64,000 nucleotides of DNA from Eonycteris spelaea (Eukaryota; Chordata; Mammalia; Chiroptera; Pteropodidae), in contig PUFA01000182.1 in NCBI GenBank assembly GCA_003508835.1, positions 1,984,001 to 2,048,000 on the forward strand. Reading direction: 5' to 3'. Positions 43,201 through 55,200 of the stretch are shown here, one piece after another (within the stretch, counting starts at the first letter, position 1; every line of letters begins with the position of its first letter). The position numbers and the translations under genes are program-made. A model generated the notes under the pieces. That model was not told where the DNA came from, did no database searches, and saw only the letters and a list, made by a program, of their open reading frames with translations.

Positions 43201-46200
43201 GGCTCTCCAGGTGGGACAGCGTGAAGGCCGGCAGCCGGCGGATGGCGAAGCGCTCGTGCTCCCAGGCCAGCACGTCCTCTGCCAGGTTGACCTTCTTGTG
43301 CACCATGGAGAAGCGCAGCTCTGGGAACTGGTGCGCGGCCACCTGCGGGGCGGGGTGGTCGTGGGGGCGCCCAGGGGCCTGTGGAGGGACCCAAGTTCCT
43401 CCCCGCACCACCCAATCTGGAAAATGCAGAGAAACCACTGGCCCCCAGAAACCCGACTGAGGCCCCCTCAAGGCCCCAGGTGTGCAGAGCACTCGGTCTG
43501 GTTCCCAAGTGACGACGCCCACTCGCTGACGAGGGGCAGTGGGGCAGACGCCCCGGCCTGGCCCATGATGCGCTGTCACCCCCAGGGCCTCAGGGGCCCG
43601 TCTATGAAGTGCGCACGTGTCTGGCACTGTCCGGGAGGCTCCCTCGCCCCCAGGGCACCCACCAACTCCAGCTCCCGCAGGAAGGTGTGCTGCAGCGTCC
43701 CCTCCCTGGGCGGCTTAGACACGTGCAGGTGTAGGCTGTCACCCCGGCCCACGGTGTCCAAGCAGAGGACGAAAGCCACGTTGTCCTGGAGCAGGCTGGA
43801 ATCTGTGGGCAGCAAGAGCTGATGGGGGAGGGCGAAACCCGGGCCCCCACCCACCCGCGGTCCCTGACCCCACGTCCCAGGCCGCTGAGAGCCACTAACC
43901 TGTGTGGTCTAGGTTGTCTTCCAACCAGCGCTTGGTCCCCTGGTAATTAAACTTGCCCCCTCCAGAGGCAAAGAACAGGAGGTTATACCTGCGGGGGGCG
44001 GGCAAGCAGAGGCATCAGCCTTGGCCAGAATGTTCAAATTCCCAGTAAGGAGAATGTGGTCCCCTGGGGACAGAACCCTGACCAGCTGCTAGGGCGGTGA
44101 CTCCCTGTCCCCCCACTGCTTACGACAGAACCGGGCCATCTCTGTGGGGCCGCCTGGGCCCTGTGCAGGGTTGGGCAGCACCCCCAGACTCGATGCCAGA
44201 AGCCCCCCAATCAGGACACCCACAGATGTCCCCTGACATGGCCCAGAGTCCCCTGGGGGCAGGGTCAACCCTGGGTGAGGACCATTGATCTAGAGGCTCC
44301 TCTGAGTTCTGAACCCAGGAGATGACCTGGCTCCCACTGGCCAGGAAAGAGGCCCCAGGGGACAAAAAGTAAAGGGGCTTCGGCAGCTTCCTGAGGCCAC
44401 AGTGGGCCCCACCTGCCCTGCCAGGGGCACAGCCATCCTCCCAAGAGACAGAAGGAGAGGACCACGTGAGGATGGAGGCGGACAGTGGGGTGATGCGGCC
44501 ACAAGCCGAGGGATTCCGAGGACTGCGGGCAGCCCCCAGAGCTGGGGGAGGCGGGAAGGACCCGGTCCCGGAGCCTCCAGGGGGACGCTGGACCAGGAGC
44601 ACAAGTGTCTGCTGTTTCAGCCACCCAGGGGCGGAGCTTCGAGACAAGGGCTCTAGGAGACCGACACCCTCGCCAAGCCCCGTCGGGCCCGGGCGGCGTG
44701 GTGCGTGGGGGAGCCACCCGGGAACGGCCTGGCCCAGGCGGCGTGGGGGAGCCACCCGGGAACGGCCCGGCCCAGCGCCCGCAGTGCCGGCGCGGGCGGG
44801 GGCCCTGGTTTAAGGAGCTCTTCTTTGAGAGGGTCTATTACTTGCAGCTGAAAGCAGCATCCCCACCCTCTGGGGGCTCAGGGCAGCGGGGCCTCCTGGG
44901 TGGGATTCCGGGGAGAGGGGGTAAGGGTGGGCGGGGCCTGCCCCCCCCCCCAAGCCCTGGACACACAGACACTGGCGGTCTTGGGGATGGCACCGGCCAA
45001 GGCCATACAAACAGCCTGGCAGGAGCCGGGCTGCGGCCCCGCCCTCGCCCCGCCCCCCGCCGCCGTCACTCACGCGGCGTGCGTGCGCTTGTACGTGTAC
45101 AGCCTGGAGAAGAGCCGCGCCAGCTCCAGCAGCACCGAGATGCCGCTCCCGTTGGAGTCCGCGCCGTGCGACAGCCACTGCGGGTGGGCGACACAGGGCT
45201 GGCCGTCACCCCACGTCACCCCACGGCCACACAGCGCCTTGCCACCCTGACACCAGGGCAGTGGTCCACTATGCCTGTCCCTGACCTCAGCCACCGTCCA
45301 CTCAAGAGTACGGCGGGATCGCTGCCCCCTCTGCCCGGGACCCCAGACTGACAGCACCCCGACCTGCACAGGACCGAGACCCTGGAAACTCAAGGCCCTG
45401 CTGGGTCCCCGGGCTCGCTACGACAGCCCCGTGCCCAGCAGGCAGCTGGCCTCTGTCCAGCCCCAGCACGTGCACCAGGACCCTCATGCCCCCTCCCCGT
45501 GGGGGGCGTCAGGCGGGTTCCCTCCAGCCAGACCCCAGCCTTTGCGCTGTGAAGGGCCCCCGCACCTGGGTTCCGTGACTGACCACAGCGCTCCCCGAGG
45601 GGCGACAACTGGTTCTAGGGGCGGGAAAATCACCTTGGACCCTGTGATGGCCTGGGCCCTCCCGCCAACTCCCGACGGCCCCTGGCCCTAAACGCTCTGC
45701 AAACAGGCGGGTCACGTTGAGCCCCGCTGTCCCCTGGGGTCTGGGGCCTCGGATGAGCCGGGCAGAGGTGCCCAGGTGACCGGCCCCCAGCGAAACCCCT
45801 GGTGCTGGGTCTCCGTGAGGCCCCTGGGGACCGCTCCTCAGTGTGTCACGTCTCATCCAGGGGGAACGAAGCGCATCCCGGGGTCCCCACAGGAGAGGAC
45901 TCTGGGAGCTGTACCTGGGCCCCCGGCCCGCCCCCCGGCCTGTCCCTCGGGCGCATCTCGCTCCCTCCTGCCTCCGCCCCGGCCACGGCCGTGGGGGCCA
46001 CCGCTGCTGAGTCCCGGGTTCCTTCCCACAAACTATCAACATGGTGTCTTGGAGACCCTAACGCACACCCTGGGCGAGTTCCTGGCCCGGCCACCTATCT
46101 GCCATGGGACCCTGGGCACGAGACCCACCCCCGCTGACCCTGTCTCAGCTCCACGATGCCACCTGCCCTGCAGGGTCCTTGTGGGGACCCAAGATAACGC

Positions 46201-49200
46201 CCTAAGGGCCTCAGGCGCAGGTGGTGCTGAGCGCGGCCGCTGTCCAGCAGACGCTGCTGCCGCTGAGCTGGCCAGAGCATGTGGGGGGAGGGGCGCCCCC
46301 GCCGGTTGAGCACATACGTACAGGGGCCACTCCGAAGGCGTCGTAGTGGGCCACGATGACGATGGTGGGAAGGTCCTCTCCACCCAGCCCCGTCAACCGC
46401 CCCTGCGGAGAGATGGGCTGTGAAGTGCTGGCCAGCTGGGGTCCTGCCGCCAGCGACAGCGAAGCTGCCCCCTCAGCCGGGGATGCGGGGGGGGGGGGTG
46501 CTTTAGGTTTGCCGGCTCCAGTCTCTACTGAGATCAGTCGACTGAGGACAATATTTGAACAAATGGGTGTGGCCAGATGCCAGTAAAACTATTTACAGAT
46601 ACGGCCGAGGGCTGGACGAGGCCGAGGGCCCGAGTCGGCTGGCCACGGCCCTGGCGCCGGGAGCCTGCCGCTTCTCTCCAGCGAGCCTCTGCCCCAGAAC
46701 CAAGTCCACCAGCCGCTGTCTTGGAGGGCTGAGATCCGCTGACGGGAGGGACAGTGTGGCTGGGCATGCAGCCTGTGAGCCCATGGGCCTGGGTCCCAGC
46801 ACTGGCAGGGGAGAGTGGGAGCAGGGCCGAGCACCCCGCTTCCTCCCTGCTGCCTGCTCCCCAGGAGAATCACGGGATGGCGGAAGGCTCATGGCAGCAG
46901 ACACTTCCAGAGCCAAAGGCCAAGGAAGCGGGCCGGCAGGCTGCAACGGACCCCAAACAGTGAAGAGCCCCGAAGACCCTCGGTGGCTCCTTCTGCTGTG
47001 ACCCCAGGAAACTGGACCAACGGCAGCCGACCCCGACCCCTGGGAGTCTGACAGGGACCTGGCCGGGGAGTGTGGGAGTTCTCTGCCCGAATTCCCGCAC
47101 TCCCTTATGCAGCTCTGAGAAACGTGTCCCTCTGGTCACTGCACTGCGTGCTCAGGGCCGCAGCGGCTTCCCCTTGCCCTGGTCCTGATTCGGCCTGTGT
47201 CCCCCACCCAGGTCTTGGCAGGGCGGCCCACTTGCCCAGACCCCTGGCCTGTTCCTCACTGCCCGTTCACTCGGCTGCAGGCCTCGGCCCGGGCGTCCTG
47301 GGCGCCCCTCTGAGGGTGCGGCAGGAACCACGAGGGAGGGAGGGCAGGCGTCCGGCTCTGCGCCGCCCTCCACACACCGCGGGGCTCCCTGTGCACAAGC
47401 AGAAAGGCGTGGGCTCTCGCTGCAGGTGCGCACGGCCCTGCGGCTGCCTCACTTAGTCCTGGAGAGGGGAAGGCTGGCTAAGTCTAGCTGCACCCAACTC
47501 CGACCTGCGCCCGCACGCGAACACGCGGTGGGGCAGGGGATGACGAGCAGCCTCGTGCCGCCGGCTGCGAACCCCTGATGATACAGCGCGGGCTCAGTAC
47601 CCCCTCCAGAGTCTTGGCGTGGCAGGCAGGGCTGGCACTCACCTCCACACTGGTGATGAGCCAGTCACTCACGGCTTTGCTCTGGACCCCGCTGGTGACC
47701 ATCTGGAAGCCATTGGCAGTGGCTGTGTGGAGAAGCACTGGGGACGAGGGCAGGGAGGGTCAGCCTGGGCCGGCATCCTTGTCACCCCAACACCCTGACC
47801 CTAGGGGTTCAGTCTCCGCAACACATGTGCAGAACTGACCGCACGGGCGAGAACACAGACCCAGGAAAGAGCCTGGGTGAAGTCACCCCGGCCCCGTGGG
47901 CACCTTCCTGGCCTCCGACCCAGCCTCCCAAGGACCGGCTCAGCAGCCACACGGCGGTCGCCCCAGAGGTGACCCAGAAACAAGCGTCCTGCCATCGGAT
48001 GGCCTGCAATCTGCCAGCCTAGAGGCCAAGACAGCGTCGGTCCCCAAAAGTGAGTGACCCCAGCTCGGTGTGAGCGGACAGACCACTGCAGACACCACTG
48101 TTTCATCTGGGCCAGGGACTAAGAACACTTGTGAGTTCACCCTGTCTTGAACCTGCTTTTTTTACGCATTTAAAAATGTAATCGTCACAGGTGTGTGAGA
48201 CATCATCACTGAAGGGAGCCGGGAGAAGGGGGCCCGTCAAGAACTGTTGCGTTTCTACAACTTCTAAGTCTCGACATGTTCCAAAATAAACAAGTCGCTT
48301 CTAAGAAAGTTATGACCAACATCTGTAATCTCATATCCTGTTTTTTCTACTTACTGATGTAAAATAAGCATTTTCCTGTGCTGCTCTTCTATTCTGATGG
48401 CATTTTTAATGACTGCATAATATTCCACTACGTAGATTCCTCAGCTCCAACTGGAAATTTAGGTCTTTCCAAAAATTCACTCTTCCGCTGCCGCAAGGCA
48501 GGCAGCTGTTGCCATGACTGAGTTGGACCCGAGGGTGGCAAACGTTTTGCGAGCCTGCGGGCCACACCGTCTGCCACAGCCGCCGCCGGTGCTGCTGCGG
48601 CGTGAAGCTGTCACGGACACCAGGCAAACAAAACCGCGGCACGCCAGCAACGCCTCACCGGCACGCGCAGGCCGCCGGGGGCTGCCGGCTGCCAACCGGC
48701 AACCTAGTGCCCCCTGCGGCTAACCGCCGGGCAGGAGGACCACACCGCTGTCTGCGGCTGAGACGGGTATCACAGAGTGTCCCCAAGGAGCCGGGCCAAG
48801 TCCACCAGTGCGGACAGGCCTGCCAGCCTCGTCCTCCGAGCGTTTCTCTCCCTTTTCCACAGGAGGGAACAGTGCTGAACGGCTCCTCTCAGCTGCGGCT
48901 CTGCGATCCCTCTTCCTACCTCACTCCTGACAATGACCCCCCGCTCCTGCTCCAGCTCACCGCAGCGTCTGCAGTCCGCGAGGTGAAGAACCCCAGTTTT
49001 CTCCTCTCCCCAAGAACGCTGCTGCCCCACTGGATGCAAACAGCGAGTAGAACGTACCAAGAAAACCAGAGACGCCCACACGTCCCGTGAACAGCCAGAG
49101 GCTGGGGGCAGGAAACACCTCCCCCCAAATGAGCGGTCCCCAAGCTTTTGTTCACATGGAAATCGGGGGTGGGGGGGGCTGTGAATTGCAGAGTCCTGTG

Positions 49201-52200
49201 ACACAGCAGGTTGGGGCAGGGCCTGGTAACCTGCACCGTTAAGTACCGCTGACACGTTAAGGGTCCCCGGAACGGCGCAGTGTGACCCCGCCCATCATAC
49301 AGCAGGCTCCCGGGTTCCCGCCCTGTCCCTGTGGCCCCTGCCCACCTTCAGCGGCCGAGGCAGAGCCCCGGGAGGCGGAGGCGGCCTGCGTCTGCTCGTA
49401 GATGGACAGCAGCGCCTCGTCCTCCACGGCAAAGTACACGGGGACGATGGTCTCCATGGCCAGCATCTCGGGCTCGATCTCCATGAATTGCTGTGGAAGA
49501 GACACGCATTTAGGTGGCTCCATGGCCCTCCCCGGAGAGCAGGCAGGACAGGGCCCGGAAGCATGCCTCCCCCGAAGCCACTAATGAGGCTAGGATTCCC
49601 CTGAAAGGGACAGGGCGGAGGGGCACAGGGGAGTGGGAAGAGCGCGGAGGAACCGGTGAGGTGTGGCGATGCCTGGCAGGGAGAAGTGGGCTAGGGGAAG
49701 GCAGGTGAGCTGGCCGAGCTGGCGGAAGGCTTGGTGTCACTGTGGGCCATGGGGCTGATGGTGGGGACCCACATGAACAGAGGCATGGACTGCCCAGCAC
49801 TGGGCCCACTTTCGGCAAGACTGGGCTCCCCCCACCCCCTGCTCATCTATAAAAGCATCTTCACTGCGGGATCTTGGGGAACCCTATCAGACCCCATTCG
49901 TTCGAAGCAGACCTTCCCACCCCCACCCCCCCCCCCACCCCCCCGCACAGCTGACACTGGGGCCCAGTCAGGGCTCTGTGGGGACTGACAGCCTCTGTGG
50001 CCCCACTCACTCCATGCCAGGGGCACCCCCCAGTGTGACAACCACAGATGTCCCCAGACATCACCCCGTGTTCACTGGGGGCAGAGTCACTCCAGGGGGC
50101 AGGGACCAGGAATGAAAGGGAACAGGTGCCACCCCACTTCCCAAAGGGCAAGGGCTCAGGGAAGTGAAATGACCCACCCAAGGCCACACGGCAGGCCCCG
50201 CGCCCAGCGCTTTTTCCCGGAGCGGGGACGGGGGCTCACCCGGACGGCGTCCTGGGGCCCGGCGGCCAGGGCCCGCGGCAGGATGACGACCACGGCGCCC
50301 GCCGACTGGCGCAGGGCGCGCTGGTAGCGCTCGTACGAGAAGTCCAGCAGCCGCATGAGCACGCAGCGGCGGCTCAGCACGTCCGCGTCCGCCGTGCGCG
50401 CCTCCGTGTTGAGCACGGCGTTCCGCGTGCCTGCAAGGGCGGGGCTCCCTGAGCGGGCGCGGGGCCCCCGGTCCGGCTCCCCGCACCGCCCGACGCATGT
50501 CTGCCCCGGCCACCATCCCGCGGCCCAGGCACGCAGCGCCCTCCGGACCCCGGGGCGGGGCGGGAAGGAAAGCCGGACCCCTGCCCGCCGGAGCCGCCGC
50601 AGGCCCTCGCCTGGCGCCCTTCCCCGCCCCTCCCGCGGGGGGAGCCCCCACCACCACCACGGCTCTAATGTCACCTCCCTGGGGCTCAGCGCCACCAGAG
50701 TGCTTACAGATATCAATTGCCCCAACTAAAGTTCCGGGGTGCAAACCCGGCACGGCCGCTGGGGCCTGCAGCTGGGCTCCTGATGAACACCAGCCAGGAA
50801 GGCCCAGGAACCGAAGCCAAGCCCCCTGTGACCCGCAGAGAGCTCCCGACGTGCCAGGGTTCCCCCCCTCAGCACAGTGGACACTGGGGTGAGTTCACTC
50901 TCGGGGGACGGTCCTGGGCACTGTGGGAGGCTGAGCACCACCCCCGGTCCCCTGCCCCTCGATGCCAGGAGCAGCCCCTGCTGTGACAACCACAGATGTC
51001 CCCAGACACCACCTGGCGTCTTCTGGGGGCACAGTCACCCCAGGTGGGAACCGCCGCTCGACACTCGAGTGCCATTCCCACCTCTTCTAAGGGCTCAGGA
51101 AAGATCGGGAGACTCGGAGGGAACCAGAGGCCGAGGCCCAGCCTGGATCCCGGCCACTCTCCAGCTTCCCCCAGGTGACAGAACCCTACCCGCCACCTGA
51201 CAGGAAGCAGCCGGTGGAAACCAGGACGGTGCAGAGATCCTTGCTAAGGCCAGCAAGGTCCCCTCGGGCAGCGGCTCCTGCGCCCCACTGGGGAAAAGCG
51301 ACCTGTTGATGCCGAAGGCAGCCCGAGGGGGAGGCCACTACCGTCGCTGTGGCTTCCCACGGGACAGGGCGGCGGGCCCCTGGGGGCGGGCTGTGCCCAT
51401 GGGCTGGTGGGCAATGGGGCTCAGGCACCCCCAGCCCCCACCAGCACTCTGCTGGAACGCTGCTGGAAATCTCAGTTCTTACGTCGAATCGCCCCAGTGG
51501 CAGAGGCTCAAGGAGTCCAGAACGTTCACACGCTGCAGGGCAACCCAGGTCGCAGCAAGAGACAAACCCCAACCACGAGAGGCCGATGGGGCCGGATGGG
51601 GCCCCCGGGAACTGAGACCCAGGCAACGAGTGCTCAAAATTAGGAGAGAGAAGCGATCCGGCTTCCCCAGGGAGACAGCCCTTGCACCTCCCGGGGTGGA
51701 CGCTCAGGAGGGGCATGTCGAGTCCCCACACGCCGCCCTGTGTAGGCTGCGCCCAGCCGCGGAGCCTCGGCGGGGGCCAGGGCCGCTGCGCTCCAGGGGC
51801 CCTCTCTGGGAAAGTGGGAGGGGGAAAAGGTCTGCTGCCAACAGAGAGGGGGCCGCGGGACACAGAAGGGACGGCATGTCAGGCGGGATGAGGAGGCTGT
51901 CCCTGGAGCAGGGGGCCTGTGACCAAGGAGTCGAGACAGGCCACGTGCCCTGGGCCGGGGCGCCCTGCCTCCGCCCCAGTCCTCGGGGACATTCCTCTGC
52001 TTCAGCAGGCCTCCGTGGGAGCCTTGCCGCAGGGGCCAGCAGCAAGACCTTCGGGTGCCCTTGCAGGCCTTGGAAGGCCCCTCCCCCACGCTCCACCTGT
52101 CCTGGGCCCTCAGCCTCCCAGGGGTGGCGGGAATGTCACATTGGGATAGGGACAGGGAAGGCAGCCTATGGAGCCTACTGTGTGCATCTTCTCAGGGGGC

Positions 52201-55200
52201 CTGGCGCTCCTGTGGGGCAGGAACCAGGACCCCGCATTCCAGAGTGAGGAAGCGGGGCCAGAGGGGGAAGGAGGGGGTCAGAGCAGAGCCAGGCGGACGC
52301 CAGTACCCCGACTGCCCCCTCCGACTGCCCCCTCCGACTGTGAGTGCCCAAGGTGTGAAGGTAAGCGGGCGCGGCGCCCCTCAGCCCTGGGGCCGGCACT
52401 GGACACAGTCGTTCGCTGCCACAATGGAACCAGACCTGACTGGGCAGGGGCTGCGAGCCCTTCTATCAAGGGCCAAGGATCGGTCCCCTTGCCTAGCCGG
52501 CCACACCAGCTCCGTCCCGACTCCACGGTTCCGCTGTCAGACACATCACCCACGGGGCATGGCTGGCTGCCAATAAAACTTTATTTACAACAACAGATGA
52601 AGGGCCAGTCCCAGGTGACGGAGCCCTGGCAAGTCTAACGCCCCCACGTCCCAGGGCCCTGCTGAGCCTAGGGGATCGACTGCCATGGGCATGAGGGGGC
52701 CGCGACCCACGGGCGCACAGCAAGCACTGCAGAGGCAGCAGTCGCCTCGGGAGGGCCAGAGTCCACCTGGCAGGGGCGCGTCTCCCTCAGCCGCCTGCCA
52801 CTGCGGCGCAGACAGCACACGCCTTTCCTTGTGGGCAGCTGCCCAGTGCTATTTCTCAACAGGAGCGAACAGGAAGTTAGGAAACAAGAGCCAGGGCCAG
52901 GCTGTACCAGAGATGGGGAGCCCGTGGCTGGCCTCCGGGACAGGGTGTGGAAGACACCAGGCGGCCCTGGGCAGGAGGAGCCCCGCCCCCACAGCTCCGG
53001 CCACCCTCCAGCTTTCCCCACCCTCCAGCTTCTCCCTGGCGGTGAGGACCCGCCCCACATCCGCACACGGGCGCTGCCTGGTGTGAACAGTATGGCAGTG
53101 CGGATGTGCGAGCTGGGCCCCTGCCTCCCAGCCCTGCACACGGGGTGCACTTGGCTAAGATGGGTGGGTGCCCCAGCAGGCTCTCTCGGCCTCGAGAGAT
53201 GCCCCATGTGGGGTAGATGGCGTCAGGGCTGCTCACCAGGCACAAGGATGGTGGGAGGCTGGGAAGGAGGGCACGTGGGTGGAGCTCCAAGTCAGAAAAA
53301 AGAATGAGGAGTCCCAGGACAGGGGCAAAGGGCTCGGAGAGGAGGAAGAGAAGCCGAGGGAAAGGAGGGAGGAGGCGGGAGGGAACGCGGGTGCCCCAAG
53401 GACCCCCAAGGGAAGAGAGGGCGGCTCAGGAACCAGGAAGGCCACGCTACCTGGCACCTCGGATTCCGCGGCATTTCCTGGGCGGGTCTGGGGGGACAGG
53501 AGGCAGCATCAGGTGCAAGCAGGGCACTGCGGAGTGGGCCAGGGGACACTCGGGGTTGTCCGGGCACCCAAGGGGCCAGGCAGAGAAGCTGGGTGTGCTG
53601 GAGGGGCAGGGCAGGTGGCCCTTAGCGAGGCTCCGAGTGAGAGTGGGGACAGAATGACAGTGCTGAGAAGGAACCGAGACCCAGGGTCTGGAGAAAACTG
53701 GTTCTATCGAGCCCTAGCATCCGGGCCTATGGCTTGTGGATTCCTCTAGGAAACCAACAATAACTCTAGGCCAGGATGCAGCCACAGTCACACGTGGCGA
53801 TCCAAGTTTATTTAAATTAAATAACACCAGAAATTCTCTTCCTCCATTGCACGGGCTACATTTCCAGTGCCCAGTGTCCACCTGTGGCTGGCGGCTCTTG
53901 TATCAGACAGCAGAAACACAGAACCTGTTCATGGTCAGAGAAAGTCCCACTAGCCAGTGACGATAAAGACCCCTCTCCCAGAGAATCCCAAACAACGCAC
54001 AGAAATGTGCCCACACATCGCCCAGTGGCCCGTGGGTTGACAACCACTGCTCTGAACGGAAACGACATAACCCTGCCGTGAGGCGGGATCTGAGGAGACA
54101 CTTGGCCACGTCTCCGGAGACTGGGGCAATCCCAGGGCCTGGCAGGGGCTGGGGGTCAAGGGGGCTCAGGCTGGGATTAAGCTGGTCTAACAAGAGGCCA
54201 GTACACAAGAACTGAGGGCACCCTGCAGAGACAAGGGGGCCAGAAGAACTGCGTGGGGCTCCTTTATGAGGAAGGAGGGGACCTAAGGCATCAGGCTGGA
54301 AGAGAAGCCAGAAGGTTCTGGAACACCAGATACAGCTACATAGTTGGGAGGAGACAGGGGGATTTAGGCACTGGAATCAGAACAACCCCAGGGCAGGTGA
54401 GGAAGCAGAGGTGGGGGGCAAGAAGCTGCAGACGGTCCAAGCTTGGGGGTCAGAGACAACCCAGAAATCCTGGGGAGAGGGAGCAAGTGGGGTTCCAGAA
54501 AGCTGGGGGTGAGAAAGGTGCACTGAGCGGGGTATGCACCAAAGGTGGGACTAAGACCTGAGGTCCAAGGGACCCTCGGGAACCTAAAAGCACAGGGGCT
54601 GAACCGGGGGAGTGGGAGTGGAAGGCTGGCGAGGAGTCCTGAGGGCTCTGGCTCGCGAACTGGGACCAGGGAGAGTGGAACACCTGGGGACAGATGGCAG
54701 GACGCTGGGCCAGGCCCGGGTTTGCCAGCCTCAAGGAGGGCAGCATGTGGAGGCTGCCCAAAGACCATGGTGCCAGGCCTGGCAGGGGTGGGCAGCGCTG
54801 GTTGTACTACGCTGGCAGCTCCGCCTGACAAACCCCTAGCACAGAGGGTCCCCTCCAAATCAAGCAGCCAGAGCTGGAGCTCTGTGCACGGGGCATGACC
54901 CAGTGGGGACCAACACCAGGGCAGTGTCCGGGGCTCGGAGCCTGAGCAACCCGACTCTGGCCCAACGGGGACTTGGAGAGAGGACCCAGGGATCTAGAAG
55001 CGGGGCGAGCTTGGCCTGAGGGTCGGAGCTACGGGTTCCGGGGCAAGAAGGCCTTGTCAGGGAAGGGAGGGCGCCGGGATGCTGGGACTGGGAGGAGAGC
55101 TGGAGGCCTAGCGGGGGTGCTGGTTCTGACTTGCCTGAGGACAGGCCGGAGGGGCGGGTCCTGGGACCCAGGGCCCAGAGACCAGGCTGGGGAAGGGGGC

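Larger units (their letters stand above)
43989..45073. other. NCLN intron 6
   Basis: Holds a MER5A-like copy (about 44,100-44,290), an MLT1-like 3' LTR fragment (about 44,450-44,640) and a two-copy GC-rich tandem duplication (about 44,690-44,775). No exon. Confidence 0.6.
47738..49345. other. NCLN intron 3
   Basis: Holds L1-type text at about 48,150-48,480 (gactgcataatattccacta) and a degraded hAT-like element at about 48,520-48,730 (ggtggcaaacgttttgcgag, gcgggccacaccgtctgcc), then GC-rich DNA. No exon. Confidence 0.6.

Noticed and set aside
48703..48719. Third strong CTCF site (reverse strand)
   Set aside because: gccgcagggggcac has two mismatches in the 5' half of the core and lies in a GC-shifted old repeat.
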